Program-made: the position numbers and the translations under genes | NCBI GenBank assembly: GCA_920105625.2 | Contig: OV050033.1 | Coordinates: 13,598,001-13,662,000, forward strand | DNA length: 64,000 nt | DNA from: Clusia tigrina | Taxonomy: Eukaryota > Arthropoda > Insecta > Diptera > Clusiidae | Direction: 5' to 3' | In this document: positions 40,901 to 54,700 of the stretch, in pieces | Numbering within the stretch: the first letter of the stretch is position 1 | How the letters are laid out: the number at the start of each line of letters is the position of its first letter | The notes under the pieces: generated by a model | Seen by the model: only the letters and a program-made list of their open reading frames with translations | What the model was told of the DNA's origin: nothing | Databases searched by the model: none

Positions 40901-43900
40901 TTAAGCAAAATGAATTAAGTAGGAAGACTGCCAATTTGTGTGTGCCCCCAGGAGAATTTACATAAAAATTACTTATACTAAAAAGGTGTTGTGTTGGCAA
41001 ACACACACATACTCACATACTATATACTAAAATGCTCTAAGTACATACAAAAGACTAAAGAAGTGCCCAATAAATAAAAACGTACAAAGCGGGAGCAGTC
41101 AGTCAGCCAGGCAGTTGGCTGGCTGGGCCGTAGATTCACGCGCTCTCGAGCACTCACTCGTATTTTATGTAATTTGTCTTTTTCCATGTAATAAAATGAA
41201 AATTAAAATAAAATTGTAAATTGTATTTTCTTGTGCGCATAATCTTTTATTTTGACAGCCGACGTCCGTCGCAGCCGTGGGGGCATGTGCAGCGAGCAAC
41301 AGTAACGCAAACAATACGAGTACAAGACCAGGCACTAAATAACTGAGAAATTCATATTAAGCATTTGTTTGTTTGTGTTATGCGCATTTAACACATGCAG
41401 CATTTACGGCATGTTTATGCCGGTGTTCACACACTGTTTCTGTGCCTTCAGACGCGTATTGTATGGTATTGCCAGGAGTAGGTTGGCGTCGAAAGACACA
41501 CATGCAGACACTTTTCATTCATTCTATTGTGTTTGAATTTGTTTCACCCCCATCATTTCATTTTTTAATAAAATGAAAATGAAAAATTATATTGAACAGA
41601 AACTGAAACAGCAACAGCAACGCCAACAAAAGCAACTAAAACAACTTAACAATTTATTTGTATATTATGCCAATGCGCAGACGCAGCCGCAGTCGCACAG
41701 GTTACCATTTTTATTCAGCTAAAAACAAAATACAATTTTTGTGTTCACTGGCGCAGAGTCACATTTTCAGTGCAGGTTGCATAAGTAAAGTTTTTGTTTT
41801 TATTCCGTGAACGCCTGCCCGAGGCCATTTTATACCGGCTGGTTGCACACGTTCCAAGGAAGTAATACCGCAAACACCGACAAAAAATATCCTTTTGTGT
41901 GAGCGGCAAATGTGTGGAACACGGTGCCACGAATGCAGGTGACAACCGTGGGGCATCCGTGAATATGATATGAAAAATCGATTAAGCTGAGCAAGAGTTT
42001 GTTGTTATGATGAAACGGAGAGAGGTGGGGTGCTTGCATGGTATCATTAAACATTTAATAAGCCTACAGTATAAAGAGCCAAAAAGTTGTGTCTGTCTTG
42101 CAATGGCAATTGAAGCGGAAGCACTTGAAAGAATTTGTTTGCAAGCGAGCCCCAAATCGCGAGTGTTGCAATCAATTTATAGAGCATGAAAACACCCTGT
42201 GAACTCATGTTTAGAAAACCGTCATCCAATATTTTTGGGTGATTAGATATGAAATAATTTTGTATATTTATTATATTATAAAAGTTATATCAAAACGTTT
42301 ACTCTGGCTACTTAACTATGTGAGGTGAAACCTTGAGAGCTGAATAATACAAGAACTGTTTGATATTTAAGTAGGACTTTTGAGAAAACATGTTAGCATT
42401 GAGTCCATTAACATTGGGTATCGGCATCCACGACTGAAAATAAATGTGATACCTTCAAAACGATTCCACATTTGGGGTATAGATACGAAATAGAATGTCT
42501 CTTTATTGGCTTGTTACATACGTTAATAGTTTCCTATGTTACTTAAGATTTTGTTCTCCTAATCGTGATTTAAGACCTCTGCATCTCTTTTATGCTACAT
42601 TACATAGTGAACTACCGCGGTGTTGGAAGCTCAAAAAATTAACCGCTCGTAACATTCAAAAACGAATAAACAATTTCCAAAAGGAAATATGACTCCTACG
42701 TTTGCAAAATGCGTAAAGTGGATGCCTGGATGTCTTTCGAAGGGCGGAATGTGTGGATTCTCTTTAAAATATCAAGATATATGAATTCGCCCATTAGGCC
42801 ATCGCTGCTCCAAGGCAATCTAACTTCATCTGTAGTAATGGAGATAACAATTTTTATATTGAACAATTAGCTTTAAAGGTAATTCAATGTTATCATGAAA
42901 ATGTTGAAGTTGTTACTTCAATTTAATTTTCTATGATTGTTTTAATTATATTTCTTTTTTGCTTATAGTAAGTTTTGTATAAGATTGATTCATTGAGTAA
43001 AAAGTAAGTTAATAAAGTATATTCTTGACAGTACATTTCATATTATTGCTTATAAAAGAAACTTGTACCAAGTCCGTTAGAAAAAAGTATTTATTGAATT
43101 CAACCTAAGACTTATGTTTTATATGAAATAAATCAGATGTTTCCATAGATTAATTTTAACATTTTTCGCTTATCACTTTTTGGTCTTTAATCATATAAAA
43201 TATGCCATTATAAAAATATATATATCTTGCAAGTTACACTTCAAAATGTTTCATGAAATCACAATATACCAAATCACCGGCATAAAGTAATATGGATTTT
43301 AAATTTTTAAAATTTAACCGGTAAAGATTTGTTAAAAATCATGAGTTTTAAGTACCCCTATTTTTCAAAAAATTACCTTCTGGCGAGCATCTTCAAATAT
43401 TTCCTCAAAAACACCTCTATTCAAATTCTCTTTCTCTTAACAACAACTTTAAGAAATCCAACCGCAAGTTTTACAATTTTCAATAAGATTGTGTCAGGCG
43501 GATTCCCGTTTGAAACATTTCCCCACTTTGCAATTTCAAACAATATCGTTAAAACGTCAAATAACATCATAAACAGGATATAAAATTTAATAAGAAAAAA
43601 TAAGACGCTGCCCACATACTCCAACACCAGCATCAGCATAAACACAACCACCAACAGCAACGATGACAATTCAATACAAACAAAATGTTCAAAACGGGAC
43701 TAAGTTATTATAAGCTAGCAACCCTTTCGCCGCAACTAAACCGCCAAAACAAGCCAAATACGCAGCGACATGTACGCAGATTTTCCACAATCCTTGCTCC
43801 ACACACACTGAGTGAAAGTTTATGCGCGCAGTGAATTTCATCAAAATTCTGGCCACAATAATGCCATTCCGCGACACGCAGAAGTACACGCACACAGACG

Positions 43901-46900
43901 CAACGTGCCCGACGACGATCACGTCTTTAGCAACGTCCTGCTGCAAGCCTTCAGACGCAGCCCCCCCTTCTCCAACCGGCAGCTCACTCGTTCGTTCGGA
44001 TGTCCTCAGGGGAATTTTCTAAACAAATACCAGAATGCGTCGCGGCATGGAAATTATTGAAAGGGTTGGGATGCTCTCGGGTTTTGTTGACACAAACTTT
44101 GACTTTTCCCTGCAGTTCGTGGAGAGGGCATGCCAGCCAGCCACTTCGCACAACATAAACGCAAATCGCGTAAAAGTTAAACCAAAAATATTTATACACC
44201 GCTTAAACCAGGCAAGGACACAAGAAGGCGCACGAAATATTTGGCTTACAAGTATATTTGCGCCGGCACAGCCATGAAGGAGGGGCTGGCACGGCGAGGC
44301 AGCGGTGACTTGGTATTCATAAATATCGCGTTGTACGTGCGTTCTATGTGTGTGTGTGTGCATTACTGGATGACTGTGTGTGTGCGTGCTTGAACGCAAA
44401 GTTAATAAAGTTGTCAAAACCTTTTAAGTTAGCGTTGGAGCGCAACTCAGGAGAGCGCCTTGACTGCTGGTGCAGTCCTGTGGGGTATGTGAGCCGCATT
44501 TGCAGTCAAGCGTGTATCCTGTGGCATATTGTTTGTAATAACTTTGCTGCTTTCCGTTGCTTTCCTTTATTTTGATTTTATTTTCTTTTCGTTTGGTTTG
44601 GTTTGCTTAGCGGTGCTGATATATTTGTATTAAGGGTGTAATTTGAAAGTTATACTGCCATAAAGTTAGTCCGAGTAATGCCGCTACTGACGCCTGGCGC
44701 ACTTTTTAAGCTCCCTCAATTTTACTTCTCCTCTTTTCTTCCATTTTAATATAAAATCAATTTAATCTTCAAATTATTAGACAGTCTTCCCGAGTTTTGG
44801 AGCTATAAATAACAAATTTTTATCACACTCTCCGATCTGGAAACAAGCTCGCCGCACATTGCGAAACTTTTCAGTCACGAATTCAGTTCATATCCTTGTT
44901 TGTATTTCACGTACGTGTTCAGCAGAAATTTATTTCTCCCAGCCACCAAGTTCCGCGTGTACTGTCCATCAAGCATGATTGCTTAGCTGGCAAAATGTAT
45001 ACGGGTAACTCGTACTCACACAAGAACTTACTCGAGTGTATGCAGGATATGCTCCCGACAAACTGGACCAAACGTAAATTCGTTTGGAATGCCTTCAGTG
45101 ACTGGCTAAGCATGAAAGTCCTTATGATATTTGGCACAAGTGCTCACATATAAAACTATATTTTATTGGACTTTGTATTAATATTACTTTTGATAGACAG
45201 CAAATTTGTTGACTTAAGTTGTGACTTTTGACTTGATTGCAATTCCGAGAGTGATGGATACAAAATGACTGGGTGACTGTGGAAAATATCTAGGCTTTAA
45301 GCAAATATCCACTATGATACTTCACTTTAAAAGAATATACCAATCGCTCCTTGAATATCGGTCTAACTCAATTGTTACTTCTTATCCTTCCTGCAAATAT
45401 ACTTCGCTCGTTTTGATTCCATAACTGTTATTTTGATTCTCTGTGATGTTTTATTTACGTGTTTACATACCAAAATCAATTCAATGGAATTTTGTATTTC
45501 TTTTGCTACTCGTATTCGGGCTAATGCACGAAATGAAAATCAATTTTAAAAAAATTTTTTTCTTTTCTATCTTTATTATTAAAAAAGGATATTTATCCTT
45601 GAGTGAATTTATTGCCATAATATCTGTGTACGTGTTGGAATTTCTACGTGGCTGCGTTGCCAGCTTCACATTGCCGCATACGTTTTGTTGGATTATTGAA
45701 ACAGTTTTTTTTGGGGATTCATGCATGAACTCATGCCACATCGCTGGAAGTATGAAGCAGGAATTGCCAAGGACTTTCTGCGGTGCGGCTATTTTGAAGT
45801 GATTTTTGGTTAAAATGATTTGATATGAATTATAAATTGAGTAAAATATGCACTCATATGTGAGTGAGGCTTTTAACTTAAGTGCTTCTGTGGCGAGGGC
45901 AGGCAATTGATATGGATGTGCATTTGAGTTGATGAAGTAAAATTAATAATTTGTGCTTTAAATTCGTGGCAGCAGAGCATAAAGAGTCGAATCTATTTTC
46001 ACAGAGTGAGAGGAAAACATTTTTTTAGAAATTCAGTAATAGTCGAAATCCAGGTGGGAAGGCATGTGTAGCTGAATCGTTTGTTTCTGTTAGCAGTCTA
46101 TCAAGTTTGCGTGGATCAAAATTTAGTTTTTCATTATATTCTAGTTTAGTATTTAGTCAAAGTAGTTCTAGATAATCCCTTGCTTAGATACGTTTCTATT
46201 CTAACAAATATAAGTTTGGATATAGAGAGATAAAAGTTTTCCATTCCATATATTCTTAATTGTCCATATTTTCGGACAGCAGACCTACACAATTTCAAAT
46301 TTTTTTTTTTTATACAATGAAGTTTTGTATATAATCATGAGGAGAAATCTTCATACTTGAAAAAGAGATATTTATATACAGAGCAAAATAAAAAGAACAT
46401 CTAATAGGATCTCCTTCGGATTCTTATCAAATTCTACACAATTATGATCTGGATATGCAGTTGTGAGTTGTCATTTGTTTCTTCCTACAGAAGTAAGTGA
46501 ACAACTATTGATGACTTTGAAATATTTTGATTCCAAAACTCAATCTAATGTGAAAAATTTCTCAAGCGACGATATGGTTGAGCATAACAATATTCACACA
46601 ATAATGCATTATACAATTGTTCATGATGCTTAATTATAGACACAAAGAAATAAAAAATAAAACAATAAACTATAAAACTAAAAAATTTGTGCATTTTGTG
46701 CATTCTGCGCTTTATGCACGCCTCTTCGCAAACTGCTGTAAACTTTTGCCTTAGTATAACTGCTTGTGGCATGCTTTTTAAGAAATTGTTTTATAATTGA
46801 AAATTTTCTACGAATCGATTAATGCAATACAAAAATAATTCAAAGAAATTAAAATGCAACAGAAATAGCAACAACAGCAATAACAAAAACAAAATTAAAG

Positions 46901-48294
46901 ATGCAATATTTTTTATGCACTGATTAAAAAACATTCCTTGGATATTGGCCAAAATATGCAGCGGCTGAATGAGTATTTTATTTTATTTATACATACGTCG
47001 TCGTTATTGCTGTTGATATTGTTGTTGACTTTTTGGGTTTTTAATTGCAATGACAACCCATTGGTTTCCTTTGACACACCAACAATAACGAACTACAACA
47101 ACATCAACAGCAACAGCAACATCAACTGTAATCATGCCGCAATTAAGAGTTAAAAATATAATTATTGCAATCACACAGCCAGACGCACACATCTGCACTT
47201 ATTGCCATGATGGGCATGTCAGGGACTTCCCGCAGCTGCATTTTTCACAGATCGCTGCTGTGATGGATCAATGGATGGATGCATTTATAAAAAAGAAATG
47301 TACGTAAATTTTTTAGCATAAATCACTTTTAAGTGCAAGTGACAAACGTCAATGCGTGCAAAATCACTTTTCACTTCGGGCAGAGCATGCTCCGAGCGAG
47401 GCAGTTTCTTTGCTGGCGGCGCGCCGCTCATTTCAAGTGATAAGAAGAATTCTTTGCCGCTGCTGCAGCTTCTGCTGCTTCTGCTTTTGCTGCCGTATTT
47501 TTAGTCTTGTTATTGCCTGTAACTGTAAAAAATAGTTGCTAGTTTTTTTGGCCGATTATACGCGAGGCGCTTCGTAATTCGCCTTGCTGCAGTTTTTATA
47601 TTTTCATTGCTTGCATAAAGTGTGGAATGAATAACAGAATTCTCCTCGCCGCAGATCGATCCGATCCGATTCGATCCATCGCCAAGGCAGGCCCGACGCG
47701 GCCCGGCCCGGCCTAGCTCAGTGCGGTGTCAATAGACGCCAAGGCATGCCTGTGTCTTGTGACATTTCAAAGGTATTAAAGTGATTTAGTTTAATTTCTT
47801 GTCTTGTTTGTCTTTCAAATGTCAATTGCATATTTTTTACTGCATGCAAATAGCTCCGAATATTCAATAAGACACAAAATGCCAACGAATTATTCTATAA
47901 AAGTTTGAAAAACTTTTTCAACATTTTCACGTCCCAAATAATTGATTGTTTTTTATTTGTTTTGTTTTGTTTTTAATTTGAAAATGCTGTACTCGTACAT
48001 TTTTCGCACAATCAACCAAAAACAAAATTTACTCGCATAGAACTGATTCTTTATTCATTGAGAAGGAATTCTCTGGTTTTTTTCAAAATGTGTCCTATTT
48101 ACTTTTAGAAATTATTCTTGCTACTATTGCGTTCAATGTATTTTACCTTTGAAGGACTGGCAGATTAATGCAATCTACCAATTTGATATATTGACGATTT
48201 TGAGGGAGGTAGCAATGAGTTATAGGAGTATGTGATATCATTAAAATGTAGTATTAATAATATAAAGAAAACATCAACATTGATAACCAAACAT

Positions 48295-48300
<6 letters not shown>
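37991..48300. other. Long non-coding stretch
   Basis: No gene is supported in these 10 kb. Frames at 39284-39842 (+) with 39548-39793 (-), 42007-42189 (+), 43689-44417 (both strands) and 45443-45906 (both strands) are the longest. Each is open on the opposite strand too, or lacks start, splice and domain evidence. TACGAGTA/TACTCGTA occurs at 41315-41322, 45507-45514 and 47990-47997. A short GC-rich patch at 47650-47730 holds GATCC/GATTC and GGCCC tandem-like strings. Confidence 0.5.

Positions 48301-48350
<50 letters not shown>
48301..48350. repeat. (TA)25 microsatellite followed by T10
   Basis: Twenty-five uninterrupted TA units directly followed by ten T bases at 48351-48360. The self-complementary tract could extrude a hairpin and is liable to length change or assembly error. 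Confidence 0.95.
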
Positions 48351-48359
<9 letters not shown>

Positions 48360-48360
48360 T

Positions 48361-50519
48361 ATTTTTTTATATAATTTCGTAAATAATGAAATTAAGAAAA
48401 GGGCACAAACTGCGGGACAGAAATAAATACTTAATACTTATAAAATATACTCGCTTTATACTATAAAGTTGCTCGCAACTAATGTGACCTATTTTTCCAG
48501 AGTTTCAAATTCGTTTAATTTTATGGTTTGCTATTATTTGCTTTATATAAATACTTCTGTGATTTTTATTTTCCTTTAATATTGTAATCCTGCTGGCATT
48601 TGCTAGTCAGTTATTACTAAGTGCTAAGTCAGTTATGCATTGTGCTTCTGTCGTTTAAAAAGAGAAACACTCATTCTTCAGCTTTAAAAAATTGTTAAAT
48701 ATACGATGATCATCACGTTCAAATTTTTACAAACTAACACTTCAATTACCACAAACTTTATAATGGTGTGATATCTTCTTAATCGTTTCAATAGGTTACT
48801 TTTATATTATATCCATGAAAAACCTGAATCGAAGACTTTATATTTCTGTTCATCTGTTCATCTTTCCATATTTCCAACATGCTTTACTACGAAATCTTCT
48901 TTTCATTTATTCGTGTCCTACCAAAATTGTTTTTGGAACACAAAAATAATTTGTATAGAACAGTCAAGGGTTAATAAAAAGTGGTATTTTGTGCACTCTA
49001 TTTGACCGGCTGTAACAATCAACAATGTATAATGGAAACATCCCCATCTAATATTTCCACTAATAATTATATATAGTCACCTGAGCTTGGTTTTAATTAT
49101 GCTTATCATGGAGCTGCTGAAACCATTTCCAAGTATCGTAGTTACAATGGCTTTAATCTCTATGAAAAACTGTGCAGAATCTATGAAAGAAACATTGCAT
49201 TGGAAATGAAACTGCCAATAAAATCAACCTAAAAACGTCGCACGAGTGTACGCCACAATTGGCGCAATACGTCAAAATGTAAAAGTCAAATAGGAAATTT
49301 GCATAAAATGCTTGTGTGGATTCGACTGTGGATGTGTTCTCTGCATATGTGTACCCATGTACCTGTGTGCCTGTGCGTGCGTGTGTGTTGGTGCAGTGTA
49401 ACAGTACCCGTAAGTTAATTTTATTATATCTAAATTTATGCTGATGTTGGTATTTAGAGTAGTTATAGTACGTTTATTGTTTGTTCGTGTTACTGTTTTT
49501 ATTTTTATTTGTACTTTTTTCTCGTTTTTATTTTTTATTTCATTTTAGTTGACAATAATCAAGAAAGGCGCGTTTGGCATAATAATTAATGTTATAAGCC
49601 AGAAATTCTAATGCAGGCAGCACTCCACACACTTGGAAATTGCCCCAGTTTGTGCAAATGCCAATAAAGAAATGACGAACACTTAAAACAGTAACGAGAG
49701 TGTAAGACGGTGTGCGGTGAGTGTGTGTGGGTGTGTGAATGATATACTCGTATATATAAAAATTCTTTTCTATAAATTTTTATGGGCTTATCAAAAATGC
49801 AGGAAAGTAATTGCTTGGGTAATAAAATAAGCCAACACGACAACCAAAGCGGCCAAAATTATTAGTTTTAAAGCAATTTCAAGCGAGTATTGCAGTAATG
49901 TGTGAGCATGCATGTGTGTGCCCACACGTTTGGCTAATAAACCAATCTAATCTGGATTAAATTAGATGGAATTAGTGAACCGAAGAAAGCTTGAAGAAGA
50001 CTACTTGGCAGCAGTATGCAAACTGATACTTGTTATTCAATTATTACATATGTGTGTAGCAATAATATTTTAGGAGAATGGAAAATTTCAAAAGGGATAT
50101 GATGTACATATACGTGTACTCCGACACTCTCAGTGTTTTCACTTATTATATGTAGTAAAATACAAAAAGGCACTTGACATAAAATTATTTAAGAAAACTA
50201 ATGTGGTGTTGTTTCATTTTGTAGTTTTGGGTTGAGTCTTATAAAAAGCTGCTAGTTTAAGAGAGAACAGTACTTATGCGAGTAGTAGAAGAATACAAGA
50301 TTGAATTTGCTGAAAAATATAGTTTACAAACAAACAATTCTTCTAAGAAATAATCAACAATGTTATGAGGAGTATTCCATCATAATATAATCACCAATGT
50401 TTGACGATTTGATGACGTAAATCGCTTTATTGAAAACTTTCCCAGGGCAGTCACGATTTTCTATACTTAGAGTTTCTTCTACCAATGTTAACTAATGAAC
50501 GGTGGTACTAAACCGCCGA
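48361..50519. other. Non-coding stretch
   Basis: AT-rich sequence with short chance frames. A GT/TG-rich run lies at about 49350-49400 and another near 49710-49740. TACTCGTA occurs at 49745-49752. I see no gene or transposon end. Confidence 0.6.
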
Positions 50520-51000
50520 CTTTCGAACATTTTGATACATTTGGCCAAAGAGAGCCAAAATACTTCTTCGCCTCAGTAGAGGAGAACTCAGGGCTATCGC
50601 GGAGGTTCTGACAGGGCACTACATCATAGGCCGAATGACAGCCAGGTACGGTGTTCATTTCAGAGAATATTGTGCGAGTTGTGGAGATAAGGAGGAGTGG
50701 GAATCGGTGAAACATCTACTTTGTGATTGCTTGGGTCTTCAGAGGAGGAGAGCCAGGAGTATGGGCTCGGCCTTCTTTGAAGTACTACAAGAATTAGCCG
50801 AGCTGATACTAACTGATACTCTCAACTTCACAAACGCTTCTGGCTGGTTTAAGATCACGGTGAGCTGAGGTTTTTTTGAAGGAGAGGCGAGGGGGAGTGG
50901 TTTCCTCCTAAAAACAGGTATCACAATGGGCCAATGGGCTTCCGAGTGCATCTTTATTAACTCGCAAGCTACCTGGTTAACCCAATCTAACCTAATGTAG
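50520..51000 (+). pseudogene. I-clade non-LTR retrotransposon, 3' end fragment
   Basis: The frame from 50536 to the TGA at 50866-50868 gives the last 110 residues of an ORF2-type polyprotein. A run of IWPKRAKILLRLSRGELR is followed by the family motif LTGHYIIGR. A zinc-knuckle-like CASCGDKEEWESVKHLLCDC (C-x2-C-x10-H-x4-C) comes next, then the usual ending ASGWF. This order (WP...LLxLSR...LTGH...CxxC...HLLCxC) is characteristic of the end of I/Jockey-group elements after the RNase H domain. A TGA at 50533-50535 breaks the frame upstream, and the reverse transcriptase part is absent. The 3' UTR contains AATGGGCCAATGGGC (50925-50939) and ends near 50995 in CTAACCTAA, resembling the short tandem tails of this group. 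It is a dead, 5'-truncated copy. Confidence 0.85.
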
Positions 51001-51385
51001 AAGAATTATCTTGTTCAAGAGATTGGACGTGCTTCTGCGTTTTAGATTTCTTTAGGAATATATTTAAATTTAAGAACGCAGAAAGAAGAGAACTGACATT
51101 ATTAAAAGTTTGGTAAAGGCAAACGTCGAGTTAGACCGACTGCGAAATACCACCACAATGAATCTTAGTATGTACTTAGACTCAAAGGGCAATCCGACTG
51201 TATTGAGTTAAGTTTCGTCATCACCTAAGGACTTTATTTTAAGAATTTTAGGACCACCTGAATATATGTCTTATTGTGTAATAAACTTATTTGTGAGATA
51301 CATTATTCTGAGTTTAGATTAAATTAATTGTATTATATTAGCAATTAAAAGTATTGAAATTATATAAACATTATTTTTGTTTTGT

Positions 51386-51727
51386 TTACAAGTTAACTTC
51401 AGCTTCAGCTTCATTTCTCATTTGCACCTTGCTCCAAACTCCAAACTCTATGGGAATGAGTTCTATGCGTGCCTTGGCGACTACATTTATTAAATATTCC
51501 ACACAAGTCTTTAGAATTGCATATGCAATTTGCATTTTATTATTATAAATGGTCAATAAGCGCTCGCATGTAATGCGTTTCTTGGAGGTTGGGTGCGTTT
51601 TATCGGTCACTGGGTAGGTACGGTTATCATGACGGCGTATTACAAAAGTCATACGCTCCACTGCACCACACAAGGCTATGAGCGCGTAGCTGCCTGATGG
51701 ATTTGTGACATTTTCACTGGAAGGCAT
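51386..51727 (-). CDS. Small intronless gene, uncharacterised 113-aa protein
   Basis: ATG at 51727-51725 sits in a good context (GTAAAATG) and the frame runs 113 codons to TAA at 51388-51386. Codon choice is mixed with many GC-ending codons (for example GCC, TGC, ACC, CGC, GTC), unlike the AT-rich surroundings, and residue use is that of a soluble protein. The start is polar (MPSSENVTNPSGSYALIALC), the middle basic (residues about 28-55, with RRHDNRTYP and KKRITCER). A more hydrophobic helix-like part follows (about 64-85, MQIAYAILKTCVEYLINVV), then an acidic tail (NEAEAEVNL). I see no signal peptide, clear membrane segment or known motif and do not recognise the family. No canonical AATAAA follows within 150 bases. 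The plus-strand 64-codon frame at 51354-51548 is a shadow. It could be a nested gene in a long intron. Confidence 0.55.
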   Translation of the reverse strand: MPSSENVTNPSGSYALIALCGAVERMTFVIRRHDNRTYPVTDKTHPTSKKRITCERLLTIYNNKMQIAYAILKTCVEYLINVVAKARIELIPIEFGVWSKVQMRNEAEAEVNL

Positions 51728-54700
51728 TTTACGCTTTTGAGTGCATGTTTACTTTAAAGAAAAAAAAATAAATAAATAAAATACCAATTCAAGCTTAACC
51801 GTTTCTCTCTACATTAATTTATCTGTTCAGTTTCTTTTCATTAATAAACATTATGTCACAATAATCACGCCGAATGAGTGAATGAGTGAAGGTACAAGGT
51901 ACATTAAAATCATGCCCTTGCCTTACGAAAAAATGATAAATGATGATTTTGGCGCTGAAATCGTTTTTTATTTATTCTACCAAACAAAACCCTTCGGTTG
52001 ACTTTTCCTTTGGGGGTTGCACGAATTGAAATTCGATATGTAAATAGAACGGGGAAAAATTAATTGAAAATCCTTTGCTTTATAATCGTAGAACGGCTTA
52101 ATTGAAATTATACAAAGTAATACAACGCAAACGTCAGTGACTTATGTGTGAGTGTCAGTGTGTTTGTGCGTGAGTATGACATATGGAATGTCAGTGCAAG
52201 AATGACAACTGCTATTGCCAAATTGGTCATTTAAATGTCGTTATTATGCGCGGCTCACTATGATCGCACCACGGACACTTCCGAGAGAGTCTTCACACCT
52301 CGCGCGCACATGTATTCCACACTTCGCCGTAGATCATTAATTATTTTATTACGAAAATCAAAACGTCAGTCGGTTTTCATTACTATCACGGTCACAAAAA
52401 GAACAATATTAATGATGGATTCATTTGTGTTAAGGGCGAAACACATTAAAATGTATGAAAATATATGAAAGGAAACCACGATCGATGACATGTGCTGTTG
52501 AAAGTCGGTATTGCTGCTTATATACATGTTTTTATTTTATTTCAAATATTATTTTTTCAAGTAATTTTATAATTGATCCCTTCTCTACAATTGTTCCTTA
52601 CATTCCACAAACTTTCTATTAAATTATTTGAAAAATAACTGGATTGCGCCTGGATAAAGTTCGTGAGTTAGTTTGGTTTTGGCTTCTAGTTCTTGAAATT
52701 CCAACTTTTGTGCAGATATCAAATTGCCTGGAGAGAAAAGTGAGAATATATGGATAATTTCATATTAACACTGCTTTAGTTTCCTCAATTTTTTATTGGC
52801 GCCGTGTGGCATAGTATCGTCGAGATGATAGATGACAACGGCGGATGTTTCACTCGAATCACCTCACTGAGTGTGGTGAATTGTTCATAATACTTGTTCG
52901 CTGTATCGTTTTCATATATCGACTTTCTCTACACAGTGAAAAATATCTGTAATGAATTAACTTGCCGTCAGGACAAAACGAAGATCTATTCTCTTTTCCT
53001 ACCAATAAAAAGTGAATGCCAACATTTCGCTCCAAGAAAAAACATCTTCCTCTGTGTCTTCCTTCTTCATCTGTTCCAATATTGTTTTCTTTTTAGATTT
53101 TTTTCCAATTCATGGTTTATCTGTCCTTTCTTTCCATTGTTCACATTTTATTATTTTTCAATAGTTTCAGATTTTAAAATTCTCTACTAAACACTTCATA
53201 TTCCAATTAATAAATAACTTTCTTATTTTATACTAGATTATCATTATTTATTTATTTCCCTTTCTCTTACTTACCATGTCCTCCATTAGTATTTTCTCAC
53301 TCTTTGCTGGGCTCTGTCGCGTACATTAGGACAATAATTATAAAGCAACAGAAAAACCCTCTTTCGTTTAACACTTAAAACCCACTTAAATGAAAAAAAC
53401 AAGAAAACGATTTTACTGCTGTAACGAATTCGCCTCCTTTTTGCCAGTGCAGAGAAACTAATTTGTTCCAAATCAGCAACTTTCATAATCGAAACAAATC
53501 CATTCACAGCGCTAATATAAATTTGAACTTCTTCTTCTTCGTCGTGTACGATGTGACGTGTTCGTCATATGCGAAATGCTAGTAATAAACTCATACTTAA
53601 AAATTGGTTAATTACCAGGCCCAGTATATATGCGCCGTGGTTAACATGCAAAATAAAGATTACTAAACTTACGAAAGTGTTGAGAAGACGCTGCAGGCTG
53701 AAAGGCCCACTGCCAACAGCCACAAGCCGCTGGCAGCCAGCAACCAGCAGCCGACCAAATGATTCACTGCACTTCATTCTGCTTGTTGTACGAGTTTGTA
53801 TGGACAACTGCTCCAAGCGGTTTATGCTGTTTGCCGTAATAGTGGCATGAATACCATCATCGTCAACATCAACGTCACCAAGAACAACAACAACAACAAC
53901 CACAACAACGCTAACAGAAACCACAACTCCAACAACAGCAACAACAAGAAGTGGTAGAATAACAACATTATCGTTGTGGCCGCTCTTCTGCCCGGTAGTA
54001 TTAACAGCGTTTAGAAGCTTGCAAAGAGTCATTAAACATTAAAACAAAATATTCACTGCACTTTTTCGCAGGTCTACCACCACCGCTGCACACCTTTAAA
54101 TGGGACTCCCGTGTATTGCGAGGTCGTAAAAGTGTTTTACGAGTGTCAGAAGTTACGCCTAGTTATGAGTTATCAAATCTTCATTTAAGCCATTTATGCG
54201 TGTGTGCGGAGAGTGCTCTGTTGTAGTGCCCGGCAGAGAAATCAGGCTCCAAATGCGAAAAAAAAAAAAAATAAATCGCCATAGGAAATAATGTAAGGAC
54301 TTTCGACTTACTCTGTCTGACAAGATAAAGTTTTCTTTTCTCTATAGAGCTTCCTTCTTATGAATGGATTCTGGAGTGTCTCCAGATATGGGAGATTTTT
54401 AATGTGAAAAAAATGTCCAGTTTTCCTTTCGAACCGAAAAGCCTTACGACATCTCGCCAATAAACCCGATATTCTAACAAATTTTAAAATTTTATTTTTC
54501 ATGCGGACTTAAGAAAATTCCCCATGATCGAATCGTAACTCTTGGCCATAACTCTCGGAACAATAATCCGTTCTGCCACGGTCAGGTGAAAGCCAACTTT
54601 TACCCAAAAACGTATGTAAAACTGTTCAATTAAATGTAGGCAAGAAGCTTATCGAAGTGCGAAGATCGGGTGAGAGTTTGAGTTAAAGAAAGCCTTCCAA

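Noticed and set aside
42007..42189. 60-codon plus frame with fair residue use (AMAIEAEALERICLQASP)
   Set aside because: Short, and overlapped by equally open minus frames, with no splice or 3' end signal.
45443..45906. 119- and 141-codon frames on opposite strands
   Set aside because: Mutually antisense, of near-chance length and with AT-driven residue use, so neither is convincing.
53565..54032. 155-codon minus-strand frame
   Set aside because: Its length depends on (AAC)n read as poly-valine. No start context, domain or codon bias outside the repeat.
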